From positions 1 through 16,321 of the forward strand of contig CAMRVW010000032.1 in the NCBI GenBank assembly GCA_947054185.1: a DNA stretch of 16,321 nucleotides, written 5' to 3'. The notes under the pieces are model-generated. The model made no database searches. It was not told the origin of the DNA and saw nothing but the letters and a program-made list of their open reading frames with translations. A program made the position numbers and the translations under genes. Shown piece by piece: positions 7,858 to 14,576 of this stretch (its first letter is position 1; each line of letters starts with the position of its first letter). The DNA comes from an uncultured Rikenellaceae bacterium (GTDB lineage Bacteria; Bacteroidota; Bacteroidia; Bacteroidales; Rikenellaceae).

Positions 7858-10449
7858 CTAATTGCCGAACACAAGCCGGCTTCCGTCGTAATCGACCGTT
7901 ATGGGGTTGTCTTTGTCGACGGCTCCCGACAGTATCTGCTTTGAGAGCTCGTTGACCAACAACTTCTGAATGGCCCTCTTGACGGGTCGTGCTCCGAACT
8001 GGGGGTCGTATCCCACTTGGGCTATATAATCGAGAGCCTTATCGGTCACCTCCATAGACAAGCCCTCGTTGTTCATCATCCTCACAAGAGACCTTATCTG
8101 CAACTCGACTATCTGCCGCACCTCGCTCTTCTGCAACGGCGTGAACATCACAATGTCATCTATACGGTTCAGGAACTCGGGTCTTATGGTCTGCTTCATA
8201 AGCTCGAACACCTCGGCCGATGTCGACTCTATCAGGCTCTCGCGATTGTCGTCGTCAAGACCTGCAAACCTCTCGTTTATTATATGCGAACCTATGTTGG
8301 AGGTCATTATGATGATGGTGTTCTTGAAGTCGACCGTGCGCCCTTTGTTGTCGGTAAGACGTCCGTCGTCGAGCACCTGCAACAATATGTTGAACACGTC
8401 GGGGTGAGCCTTCTCTATCTCGTCGAGCAAAACCACCGAATAGGGCTTGCGCCTTACCGCCTCGGTGAGCTGGCCGCCCTCGTCATAACCGACATAACCC
8501 GGAGGCGCTCCTATGAGCCTTGACACCGAGTGACGCTCCTGATATTCGCTCATGTCTATGCGCGTCAACATGTTGTCGTCGTTGAACAGAAACCCCGCCA
8601 AGGCCTTGGCAAGCTCGGTCTTGCCCACGCCCGTGGTGCCTATGAATATGAACGAGCCTATGGGACGGTGCTGGTCCTGAAGACCGGCGCGACTGCGCCT
8701 GACGGCATTGGATATGGCCTCTATGGCCGCCTGCTGCCCTATCACCCTCTTGTGCAACTGCTCCTCCATGTGCAGGAGCTTCTCACGTTCGCCTGCCAAC
8801 ATTCTGGCCACGGGTATGCCGGTCCAGCGCGACACCACCTCGGCAATATCCTCCGAAGATATCTCCTCTTTTATCAAGGCGCCGCCGTTCTCGCTGTTAC
8901 GGGCAATCTCGGCGTTTATGCTCTCAATCTCCTGCTCGGCCTGACGTATCTTGCCGTAACGCAACTCGGCCACCTTGCCGTAATCGTAATTACGCTCGGC
9001 CTCTGCCGCCTGCTGCTTGTAATCGTCAATGAGCTTGCGGTTTACCTGCACCTTCTCCATAAGGTCGCGCCATGTCTGCCACTTGGCCCTAAGCTCGGTG
9101 CGCTCGCTGTTGAGCTCGTCTATCTCACGGGTGAGCTCTTCTATGCGCACGGTGTCGCCCTCACGCTTTATGGCCTCGCGCTCGATCTCTTTCTGGCGCA
9201 CCTTGCGGTCAAGCTCGTCGACCGACTCGGGCACCGAGTTCATCTCAAGCCTCAGCTTGGCAGCCGCCTCGTCTATAAGGTCTATGGCCTTGTCGGGCAG
9301 AAAACGGCCGGTGATATAACGGCTCGACAGCTCCACGGATGCTATTATGGCCTCATCCCTTATGCGTATCTGATGATGGTTTTCATAACGCTCCTTTATG
9401 CCTCGCAATATGGATATGGCATCCTGCGTCGACGGCTCGTCCACCATCACCTTCTGGAAACGACGCTCCAAAGCCTTGTCTTTCTCGAAATATTTCTGAT
9501 ACTCGTCGAGCGTGGTGGCACCTATGGCCCTCAGGTCGCCGCGCGCCAATGCCGGTTTGAGTATGTTGGCGGCATCCATGGCTCCCTCGCCGCCGCCGGC
9601 ACCCACCAGGGTGTGTATCTCGTCGATGAAAAGCACAATGTCACCGTCTGACGACACCACCTCGCTCACAACCCCCTTGAGCCTCTCTTCAAACTCGCCT
9701 TTATACTTGGCGCCGGCAATGAGGGCACCCATGTCGAGCGAATATATGCGCTTGCTTTTAAGGTTCTCGGGCACGTCACCGTCCACAATGCGGTGGGCTA
9801 TGCCCTCGGCAATGGCGGTCTTGCCCACACCCGGCTCACCCACCAATATGGGGTTGTTCTTGGTGCGGCGCGAAAGTATCTGAAGCACACGGCGTATCTC
9901 CTCGTCGCGCCCTATCACCGGGTCGAGCTTGCCCTCGGCAGCCCTCTTGTTGAGGTCGATGGCATATTTGTTCAGAGCGTCGAAGGTCTGCTCCGAGGTC
10001 TGCGAATCGACGGTGGAACCCTTGCGCACCTCTTTGATCACAGAAACCAGCGCATCCTGCGTCACCCCTATGCCTTTGAGCAGAGAGGCCACCTTGTCGC
10101 CGCTTCTCAACAACCCCAGTAATATATGCTCGGGCGATATGTACTTGTCGTTAAACTCCGATGTGGCATCGAGAGCGCTCTGCATCACGCTCAACGACGG
10201 GCGCGACAGATATGGCTCACCGCCCGATACCTTGGGCAACTTGTCTATCAGCGAGCGCACCTTGTCGCCCAACCCTGCGGTATCGGCCCCCACCTTGCCG
10301 AGCAGAAAGAGGGCCAGTGAGTCGTCACCGCCTATAAGGCCCGCCATAATATGCTCCGGCTCAACCGCTTGGTTGCCGGCGCGTGAGGCAATCTGAAAGG
10401 CCTCTGCAAGCCTCTCTTGTGCCTTGAATGTCATGTTGTTTGCGTTCAT
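7858..10449 (-). CDS. clpB: ClpB protein disaggregase (Hsp100 AAA+ ATPase)
   Basis: The 863-residue ClpB is a hexameric cytoplasmic ATPase that, with DnaK/DnaJ/GrpE, pulls polypeptides out of aggregates. I chose the ATG at 10449 (MNANNMTFKAQERL), the normal ClpB start, over one at 10530 that adds 27 residues and begins inside the hairpin 10518-10549. Domains are: Clp N-terminal repeats (about 1-145); NBD1 with Walker A GEPGVGKT (204-211), Walker B IVLFIDE (271-277) and pore-loop Tyr249 in KYKGEFEERL; a coiled-coil middle domain (about 405-520) typical of ClpB; and NBD2 with Walker A GTTGVGKT (604-611). The length matches the family. It appears monocistronic, with a terminator directly at the stop. 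No CIRCE-type operator was seen upstream. Confidence 0.97.
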   Translation of the reverse strand: MNANNMTFKAQERLAEAFQIASRAGNQAVEPEHIMAGLIGGDDSLALFLLGKVGADTAGLGDKVRSLIDKLPKVSGGEPYLSRPSLSVMQSALDATSEFNDKYISPEHILLGLLRSGDKVASLLKGIGVTQDALVSVIKEVRKGSTVDSQTSEQTFDALNKYAIDLNKRAAEGKLDPVIGRDEEIRRVLQILSRRTKNNPILVGEPGVGKTAIAEGIAHRIVDGDVPENLKSKRIYSLDMGALIAGAKYKGEFEERLKGVVSEVVSSDGDIVLFIDEIHTLVGAGGGEGAMDAANILKPALARGDLRAIGATTLDEYQKYFEKDKALERRFQKVMVDEPSTQDAISILRGIKERYENHHQIRIRDEAIIASVELSSRYITGRFLPDKAIDLIDEAAAKLRLEMNSVPESVDELDRKVRQKEIEREAIKREGDTVRIEELTREIDELNSERTELRAKWQTWRDLMEKVQVNRKLIDDYKQQAAEAERNYDYGKVAELRYGKIRQAEQEIESINAEIARNSENGGALIKEEISSEDIAEVVSRWTGIPVARMLAGEREKLLHMEEQLHKRVIGQQAAIEAISNAVRRSRAGLQDQHRPIGSFIFIGTTGVGKTELAKALAGFLFNDDNMLTRIDMSEYQERHSVSRLIGAPPGYVGYDEGGQLTEAVRRKPYSVVLLDEIEKAHPDVFNILLQVLDDGRLTDNKGRTVDFKNTIIIMTSNIGSHIINERFAGLDDDNRESLIESTSAEVFELMKQTIRPEFLNRIDDIVMFTPLQKSEVRQIVELQIRSLVRMMNNEGLSMEVTDKALDYIAQVGYDPQFGARPVKRAIQKLLVNELSKQILSGAVDKDNPITVDYDGSRLVFGN

Positions 10450-10469
10450 ATATTTTTTTGTTTTACTTT

Positions 10470-10498
10470 CAACGTTACCCCACAAACAATGCAAACAA
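10470..10498 (-). promoter_or_regulatory. Candidate promoter of clpB
   Basis: On the minus strand, TAACGTTG, a near match to TAnnTTTG, lies about 25 nt before the ATG. A TTG lies 18 nt further upstream, with overlapping TTTG copies closer in. The match is imperfect but well placed between the luxS-side hairpin and the clpB start. Confidence 0.35.
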
Positions 10499-10504
10499 CC
10501 TGCC

Positions 10505-10549
10505 AAAAATAAAAAACGACTTATTGGCATAAGCTAATGCCAATAAGTC
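10505..10549 (-). terminator. Intrinsic terminator downstream of luxS
   Basis: GACTTATTGGCAT (10518-10530) and ATGCCAATAAGTC (10537-10549) form a perfect 13-bp stem with a 6-nt loop. On the minus strand it is followed by GTTTTTTATTTTTG. It lies about 110 nt past the luxS stop and just upstream of the clpB promoter, so it probably ends the luxS transcript. Confidence 0.75.
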
Positions 10550-10569
10550 ATAAAACCTGACAATCAAGC

Positions 10570-10603
10570 TGTTATACTGTCATTTCACACTGACAATATA
10601 ACA
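10570..10603 (-). repeat. Second hairpin in the luxS 3' region
   Basis: TGTTATACTGTCA (10570-10582) and TGACAATATAACA (10591-10603) form a 13-bp stem with an 8-nt loop. The single non-Watson-Crick position is C-A on plus-strand RNA but a permitted G-U on minus-strand RNA, consistent with a structure in the luxS message. No T run follows. Direct copies of TGACAAT lie at 10558-10564, 10591-10597 and 10611-10617. Confidence 0.6.
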
Positions 10604-10661
10604 CGGCACATGACAATTTTTCACCTGACGCCTCCGTGACGCCTTTACACCTCTGCCGGTC

Positions 10662-11132
10662 CTATTGCTCTGTCACAGGATATTCGGTGCCGTAACAGCC
10701 CGAAGCGAATATATCTCTGAGCTTGCGGGCCATTATCTTTGCCGCGGCCAGGTCGTTAAGCAGATAATTGCCGCACTGAACCGGGTTGGCCGCCGGAATG
10801 GTATCGGTGCCGATGATGAAATCGAAAGCCTCCACAAGCGCACGGGCTATTATATCGCTGTCCACCTCGCGGTTAAGAAGAAGATAAAAACCGGTGCAAC
10901 ACCCCATGGGGCCCACATAAAGTATGTTGTCTGCAAAAGGCGAGTTCGACCGCAACGATGTGGCAAGACAATGCTCGAAAGTGTGCATCACCGCCTGAGG
11001 TATGCCCTCCTCTGCCGAACGACGCGGAGCCACGAAACGCAAATCGTAAGTGTACACCTTGCCCGGCTCTGCCTGCAAATATATGCCCGGCTCAAGACGG
11101 GTATGATCTATAGAAAAAGAAACAGGAGTCAT
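10662..11132 (-). CDS. luxS: S-ribosylhomocysteine lyase LuxS
   Basis: The 156-residue LuxS cleaves S-ribosylhomocysteine to homocysteine and DPD, the AI-2 precursor, in the cytoplasm. The metal site is His50 and His54 of HTFEH plus Cys120 of QCGNY. The general base is Glu53, and the catalytic cysteine is Cys78 in PMGCCTGFY. The Cys78-Cys120 spacing of 42 equals the Cys84-Cys126 spacing of Bacillus subtilis LuxS. The residue after Cys78 is Cys rather than the usual Arg, and the segment after CGNY reads LLND rather than R-x-H; this fits my memory of a divergent Bacteroidetes branch. No S-adenosylhomocysteine nucleosidase gene is adjacent. The leader is 239 nt, AT-rich and almost G-free on the plus strand. 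The A-rich stretch before the ATG is typical of the phylum. Confidence 0.93.
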   Translation of the reverse strand: MTPVSFSIDHTRLEPGIYLQAEPGKVYTYDLRFVAPRRSAEEGIPQAVMHTFEHCLATSLRSNSPFADNILYVGPMGCCTGFYLLLNREVDSDIIARALVEAFDFIIGTDTIPAANPVQCGNYLLNDLAAAKIMARKLRDIFASGCYGTEYPVTEQ

Positions 11133-11371
11133 TTTGTTTTATTTTTAAAATCTTGTTTATATCTTCACAAAAACACACATCACCAACAACACACTGCAAA
11201 ATACTCACAATAAATATCATTATTCACATAACAAACAACAACGCAACAAACACAGTATTTTACAACAAAAATGGATTGTAAATATCAAACAACATAAATA
11301 CACAACAACATATTACTGAAATATGTTTCAGTATATATATTTCAACTAAGTGTTAAATACAATACATTGAG
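11133..11371. other. AT-rich, G-depleted intergenic region upstream of luxS
   Basis: This gap between the GH20-like gene and luxS contrasts with its GC-rich surroundings. From about 11170 to 11290 the plus strand is nearly all A, C and T, with roughly six G and many ACAACA-like runs. Two small AT hairpins are visible: TTTACAA (11259-11265) with TTGTAAA (11276-11282), and TACTGAAA (11314-11321) with TTTCAGTA (11326-11333). The second lies 39 nt past the upstream gene's stop and could be a weak terminator. No open frame or exact TAnnTTTG was found; TATTTTG (minus, plus 11197-11203) is the nearest. Confidence 0.5.
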
Positions 11372-12340
11372 TTAAAATTCAATCACTTCTCTTCCCGCAC
11401 GCACCACCTCGTCCGCCACGGGTTTTATAAAGCGTCTTTTAATAGTTTCGTCCTCATTTTCAGCACCTAAGCATATACCTCTAAAGCCGGTATTATAACA
11501 AAACTCTCTCACGAAGGCTCGCGTGAACCTCACACCCTCGGTGGAGTGTATGTCATGCCCCGTGAACCGCTCGAAAGCCTTGTTGTCTGCTGAAGAGACA
11601 TCTATCACAGGCACAAGCTCCATCCCCATTTTATCGGCGGCCTGCCTTATCTGCTCTATCTGCGCGAACGAATAACATGCGCCGGCAGGTTGCATGTCGT
11701 CAGGGTTGACAAGTTTCATGGTTCTGCTCTCTATCTTCCAGCCGTTCTTGTTCAATATCTCCATATATACGGTTGCGGAACCTGCCGAGAGTGCCTGCTC
11801 CAACCTCTGCTTTACAACCTCCGCATCGACCGGCAAAGCCACAAGGTCTATGACATCCGGCCTCTGCTCTGCCACTGCCGCCGACACCGTTGTCTCCATT
11901 GCGGCAAAACGCCTGTCACCCTTGCCGGCAGCTCGCTTGAAGAGCCCCTTGGTGTCGGTATAGCTCTCTGTCAAAGCGACATATGCCCAACCCATAGACT
12001 CTGCCGATGAGAACTCGACCACCACCATGCCCTTGTCCACATCCACCGAGCAAAAATGGTCATTGCCCTCCACGGCCACTGTGCGGGCCACAATATTACG
12101 CGAGGCCATGCCGCTCGACAAGCCGACGGCCGCCACACCCTTGCCCTCAAGAAACGACTGCAACCTGTTGGCGAACATCACAGCCAGACGATCGTCCGAT
12201 TCGGCCACGATACCGAACCTGTGCTCCAACACGAAATCGCCCCTCTGGCTGACGCCGTTACCCTTACGTCCCGCACCGGCATACGCCCATGACGACACCA
12301 CACACATGGCCGCCACGGCAGCCCACTTGACAAAATTCAT
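11372..12340 (-). CDS. Secreted GH20-like protein with shortened, probably inactive barrel
   Basis: This 322-residue protein has a signal peptide (about 1-23, ending AYAGAG). By eye it follows the order of a GH20 hexosaminidase. Residues 37-128 resemble the GH20 N-terminal alpha/beta domain, ending in a segment like the usual 'G...TL.QL'. Residues 144-210 match the first barrel strands, including KNGWKIE (198-204) where active enzymes have D-x-GWR-x-E. YSFAQIEQI (223-231) and ELVPVID (241-247) match the YT-x-E-I and VPEID segments. The PGH that should follow is SSADN, and the catalytic GGDE is LGAEN (291-295). The chain ends 27 residues later, so the C-terminal barrel half is missing. A binding or scaffold role is more likely than catalysis. 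The assignment is inferred and needs profile or structure searching. luxS lies downstream on the same strand, and the GT2 gene diverges upstream. Confidence 0.55.
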   Translation of the reverse strand: MNFVKWAAVAAMCVVSSWAYAGAGRKGNGVSQRGDFVLEHRFGIVAESDDRLAVMFANRLQSFLEGKGVAAVGLSSGMASRNIVARTVAVEGNDHFCSVDVDKGMVVVEFSSAESMGWAYVALTESYTDTKGLFKRAAGKGDRRFAAMETTVSAAVAEQRPDVIDLVALPVDAEVVKQRLEQALSAGSATVYMEILNKNGWKIESRTMKLVNPDDMQPAGACYSFAQIEQIRQAADKMGMELVPVIDVSSADNKAFERFTGHDIHSTEGVRFTRAFVREFCYNTGFRGICLGAENEDETIKRRFIKPVADEVVRAGREVIEF

Positions 12341-12416
12341 CTCTATACCTTATTATAATACACAACTCTCCCCCTGACAGCCGCCCCATCCCGCTCTCAA
12401 AGCGACTTCCCTCCGG

Positions 12417-12450
12417 CAAAGGTAGAATTTTTTTGCAATTCTCGCGCAAA
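12417..12450 (-). promoter_or_regulatory. Candidate promoter of the GH20-like gene
   Basis: On the minus strand TACCTTTG (plus 12417-12424) matches TAnnTTTG exactly. TTTG (plus 12447-12450) lies 22 nt upstream, slightly longer than usual. The leader would be roughly 70 nt. It overlaps the oppositely directed promoter at 12432-12463. Confidence 0.5.
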
Positions 12451-12463
12451 ATTCGTTTCTTTG
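12432..12463 (+). promoter_or_regulatory. Candidate promoter of the GT2-pyrC-miaB unit
   Basis: TTTG (12432-12435) is followed after 20 nt by TTTCTTTG (12456-12463), a one-base variant of TAnnTTTG. The transcript would start around 12468-12472, giving a very short leader before the ATG at 12481. It overlaps the divergent promoter on the minus strand. Confidence 0.45.
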
Positions 12464-12480
12464 AAAGATAATTGAACACG

Positions 12481-13197
12481 ATGAAAAACATAGTCATAAT
12501 ACCCACCTATAACGAGAAAGAGAACATCGACGCCATTGTCGATGCGGTGCTGGCTCTGCCCTCCGGCTTCGAGGTGCTGGTGATAGACGACGGCTCACCC
12601 GACGGCACCGCCTCCATAGTCAAGGCCAAGCAAGAGCGGGAAAATCGCCTCCACCTTGTGGAACGCTCCGGCAAGCTCGGCCTTGGAACGGCATATATAT
12701 GCGGGTTTCGTTGGGCTTTGGAGCACGGATATGACCACATCTTCGAGATGGACGCCGACTTCTCGCACAACCCCGCCGACCTCGAGCGCATGCTCGGCCT
12801 GGCACTTGGCGGCGCCGACATGGTGGTGGGCTCACGGTATAAATGCGGTGTCAACGTGGTCAACTGGCCCATGGGACGGGTGATAATGTCTTATTACGCA
12901 TCACGTTACGTGCGTCTTGTGACGGGCATGCCCATAAACGACGCCACGGCAGGCTTTGTCTGTTACAGCGCCAAAGTGTTGTCGGCCATCGACTTGGACT
13001 CTATCGCCATGCGCGGTTACGGCTTTCAGATAGAGATGAAATATACCGTATGGCGCCTCGGCTTCAACATAGAGGAGTTGTCGATAATATTTACCGACCG
13101 CACCCTCGGCACTTCAAAAATGAACAGCGGCATATTCGGCGAAGCCTTCTGGGGTGTGCTCAAATTGCCGCTGCGTAAAATCAGACCCAAATCATGA
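12481..13197 (+). CDS. Polyprenol (dolichyl-type) monophosphomannose synthase, GT2
   Basis: This 238-residue GT-A fold glycosyltransferase resembles DPM1: it transfers mannose from GDP-mannose to a polyprenyl phosphate at the inner membrane, making a lipid-linked donor for glycosylation. Motifs are IPTYNEKENI near the N-terminus, DDGSPDGT (36-43) for nucleotide binding, DADFSHNP (91-98) containing the metal-binding DxD, GSRY, and a conserved C-terminal block with GYGFQIEM and FTDRTLGTSKM. There is no C-terminal membrane segment, so this is the single-domain form. I chose the ATG at 12481; an in-frame TTG nine bases upstream adds only three residues. The stop overlaps the dihydroorotase start by ATGA (13194-13197), so the two are translationally coupled. 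Thirteen of its 19 isoleucine codons are ATA. Confidence 0.85.
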   Translation: MKNIVIIPTYNEKENIDAIVDAVLALPSGFEVLVIDDGSPDGTASIVKAKQERENRLHLVERSGKLGLGTAYICGFRWALEHGYDHIFEMDADFSHNPADLERMLGLALGGADMVVGSRYKCGVNVVNWPMGRVIMSYYASRYVRLVTGMPINDATAGFVCYSAKVLSAIDLDSIAMRGYGFQIEMKYTVWRLGFNIEELSIIFTDRTLGTSKMNSGIFGEAFWGVLKLPLRKIRPKS

Positions 13198-14534
13198 AAA
13201 TATTAATCAGCGGTGGCACCATAGTAAACGAAGGTGTCGAACAGACAGGATACATCACCATAGAAAACGGACTCATAAGCGACGTGGTCTTTGGCGACTG
13301 CCCCCTCTCACCCGAGGCTTTCGACCGCCACATCGATGCCCGTGGGCTCATTGTCATGCCCGGCGTCATAGACGACCAGGTGCACTTCCGCGACCCCGGC
13401 CTTACACACAAGGGCGACATGCACACAGAGTCACGCGCAGGTGTTGCCGGCGGCGTCACCTCGTTCATGGACATGCCCAACACCGTACCGCCCACCGTCA
13501 CGCTCGAAGCACTGGAGGCCAAATACGACCACGCCGCCGAGACGGCCATGTCCAACCACGCCTTCTTCTTCGGCGCCACTGCCGACAACACCCCGCTGTT
13601 CGAGAGCCTCGACCCGCGACGCATCTGCGGCATCAAGCTCTTCATGGGCTCGTCCACAGGCGGACTGCTGGTCAATGAAGAAGATGCCCTCGACCGCATC
13701 TTCGCCGCCGCCCACCTGCCCCTTGCGGTACACTGCGAAGACGAAAGCCTGCTCTGCGCCAACATGGCCGCAGCCAAAGCACAATACGGCGATGACATAC
13801 CCCCCGCCATGCATCCGGTGATACGCGACAGCCTGGTGTGCTTCCGTTCGTCGGCCCGTGCCGTCGAGCTGGCCCACAAACACGGCACACGTCTCCACAT
13901 ACTCCACCTGAGCAGCGCCGCCGAGCTCTCCCTCATGGAGAAAAAGCCTCTCGACCAAAAGCAGATAACGGGCGAGGTGTGCATGCACCATCTGTGGTTT
14001 TCGTCTGATGATTACGCCCGCAAAGGCAACCTCATAAAATGGAATCCCGCCGTCAAAGAGGCATCCGACCGTCAGGCTCTGCTTAACGCACTGGCCGAGG
14101 GGCTGATAGACATCGCCGCCACCGACCATGCGCCCCACACCCTCGAAGAGAAGAGCCGCCCATACCTTGCCGCCCCCTCAGGCGCCCCCATGCTGCAACA
14201 CTCTCTTGCCGTCATGCTCGAGATATGCCGCAATCACGGCCTCGGTTACAGCTTCGCCGCCGACAAGATGGCACACCGCGTGGCACAACTATTCCACATA
14301 AAGGGACGCGGATTCCTGCGCAAAGGCTATCATGCCGACATCACCATAGTCGACCCCCGTGCCGACATCACCGTGTCGACATCAAACATACTCTATAAGT
14401 GCGGATGGTCACCTCTGGAGGGCACACGCCTTAGCCACAACGTCACCCACACCATCATAAACGGCAGCATCGTATATGACCGAGGCTCGTTCGACGAGTC
14501 GTTCCGCGGCATGCCGTTAGAGTTCGAACGCTAA
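13194..14534 (+). CDS. pyrC: Dihydroorotase (class I-like)
   Basis: The 446-residue amidohydrolase converts N-carbamoyl-aspartate to dihydroorotate in de novo pyrimidine synthesis. Visible residues are VIDDQVHFRDPG (59-69), where the usual HxH metal pair reads Gln62-Val-His64 with Arg66 intact; Lys148 in GIKLFMGSSTG, the usual carboxylated lysine; His180 in VHCED; His238 in HILHLSS; and Asp311 in ATDHAPHT. All ligands but the first histidine are present. From memory the DDQVHFR sequence is characteristic of Bacteroidetes dihydroorotases, so it is probably a working enzyme with a variant metal site. An allantoinase or hydantoinase relative is possible but less likely. It overlaps the upstream GT2 gene by 4 bp, and miaB starts 42 nt downstream, so all three are probably one operon. 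Confidence 0.88.
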   Translation: MKILISGGTIVNEGVEQTGYITIENGLISDVVFGDCPLSPEAFDRHIDARGLIVMPGVIDDQVHFRDPGLTHKGDMHTESRAGVAGGVTSFMDMPNTVPPTVTLEALEAKYDHAAETAMSNHAFFFGATADNTPLFESLDPRRICGIKLFMGSSTGGLLVNEEDALDRIFAAAHLPLAVHCEDESLLCANMAAAKAQYGDDIPPAMHPVIRDSLVCFRSSARAVELAHKHGTRLHILHLSSAAELSLMEKKPLDQKQITGEVCMHHLWFSSDDYARKGNLIKWNPAVKEASDRQALLNALAEGLIDIAATDHAPHTLEEKSRPYLAAPSGAPMLQHSLAVMLEICRNHGLGYSFAADKMAHRVAQLFHIKGRGFLRKGYHADITIVDPRADITVSTSNILYKCGWSPLEGTRLSHNVTHTIINGSIVYDRGSFDESFRGMPLEFER

Positions 14535-14576
14535 GACGAATCCGGCACATTTAACAGACAAGAACAGTAAAAAGCA

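Noticed and set aside
8530..9651. Long plus-strand open frame (373 codons) opposite clpB
   Set aside because: It mirrors conserved ClpB sequence on the other strand, shows Leu/Tyr/His-rich shadow composition, and has no domain or start signal.
10450..10530. Upstream ATG for clpB adding 27 residues
   Set aside because: The extension starts inside the terminator hairpin of the preceding transcript and does not resemble ClpB; MNANNMTFKAQERL at 10449 is the usual family start.
13431..14138. Minus-strand open frame (235 codons) opposite pyrC
   Set aside because: It lies wholly inside the conserved dihydroorotase gene and has no domain support.
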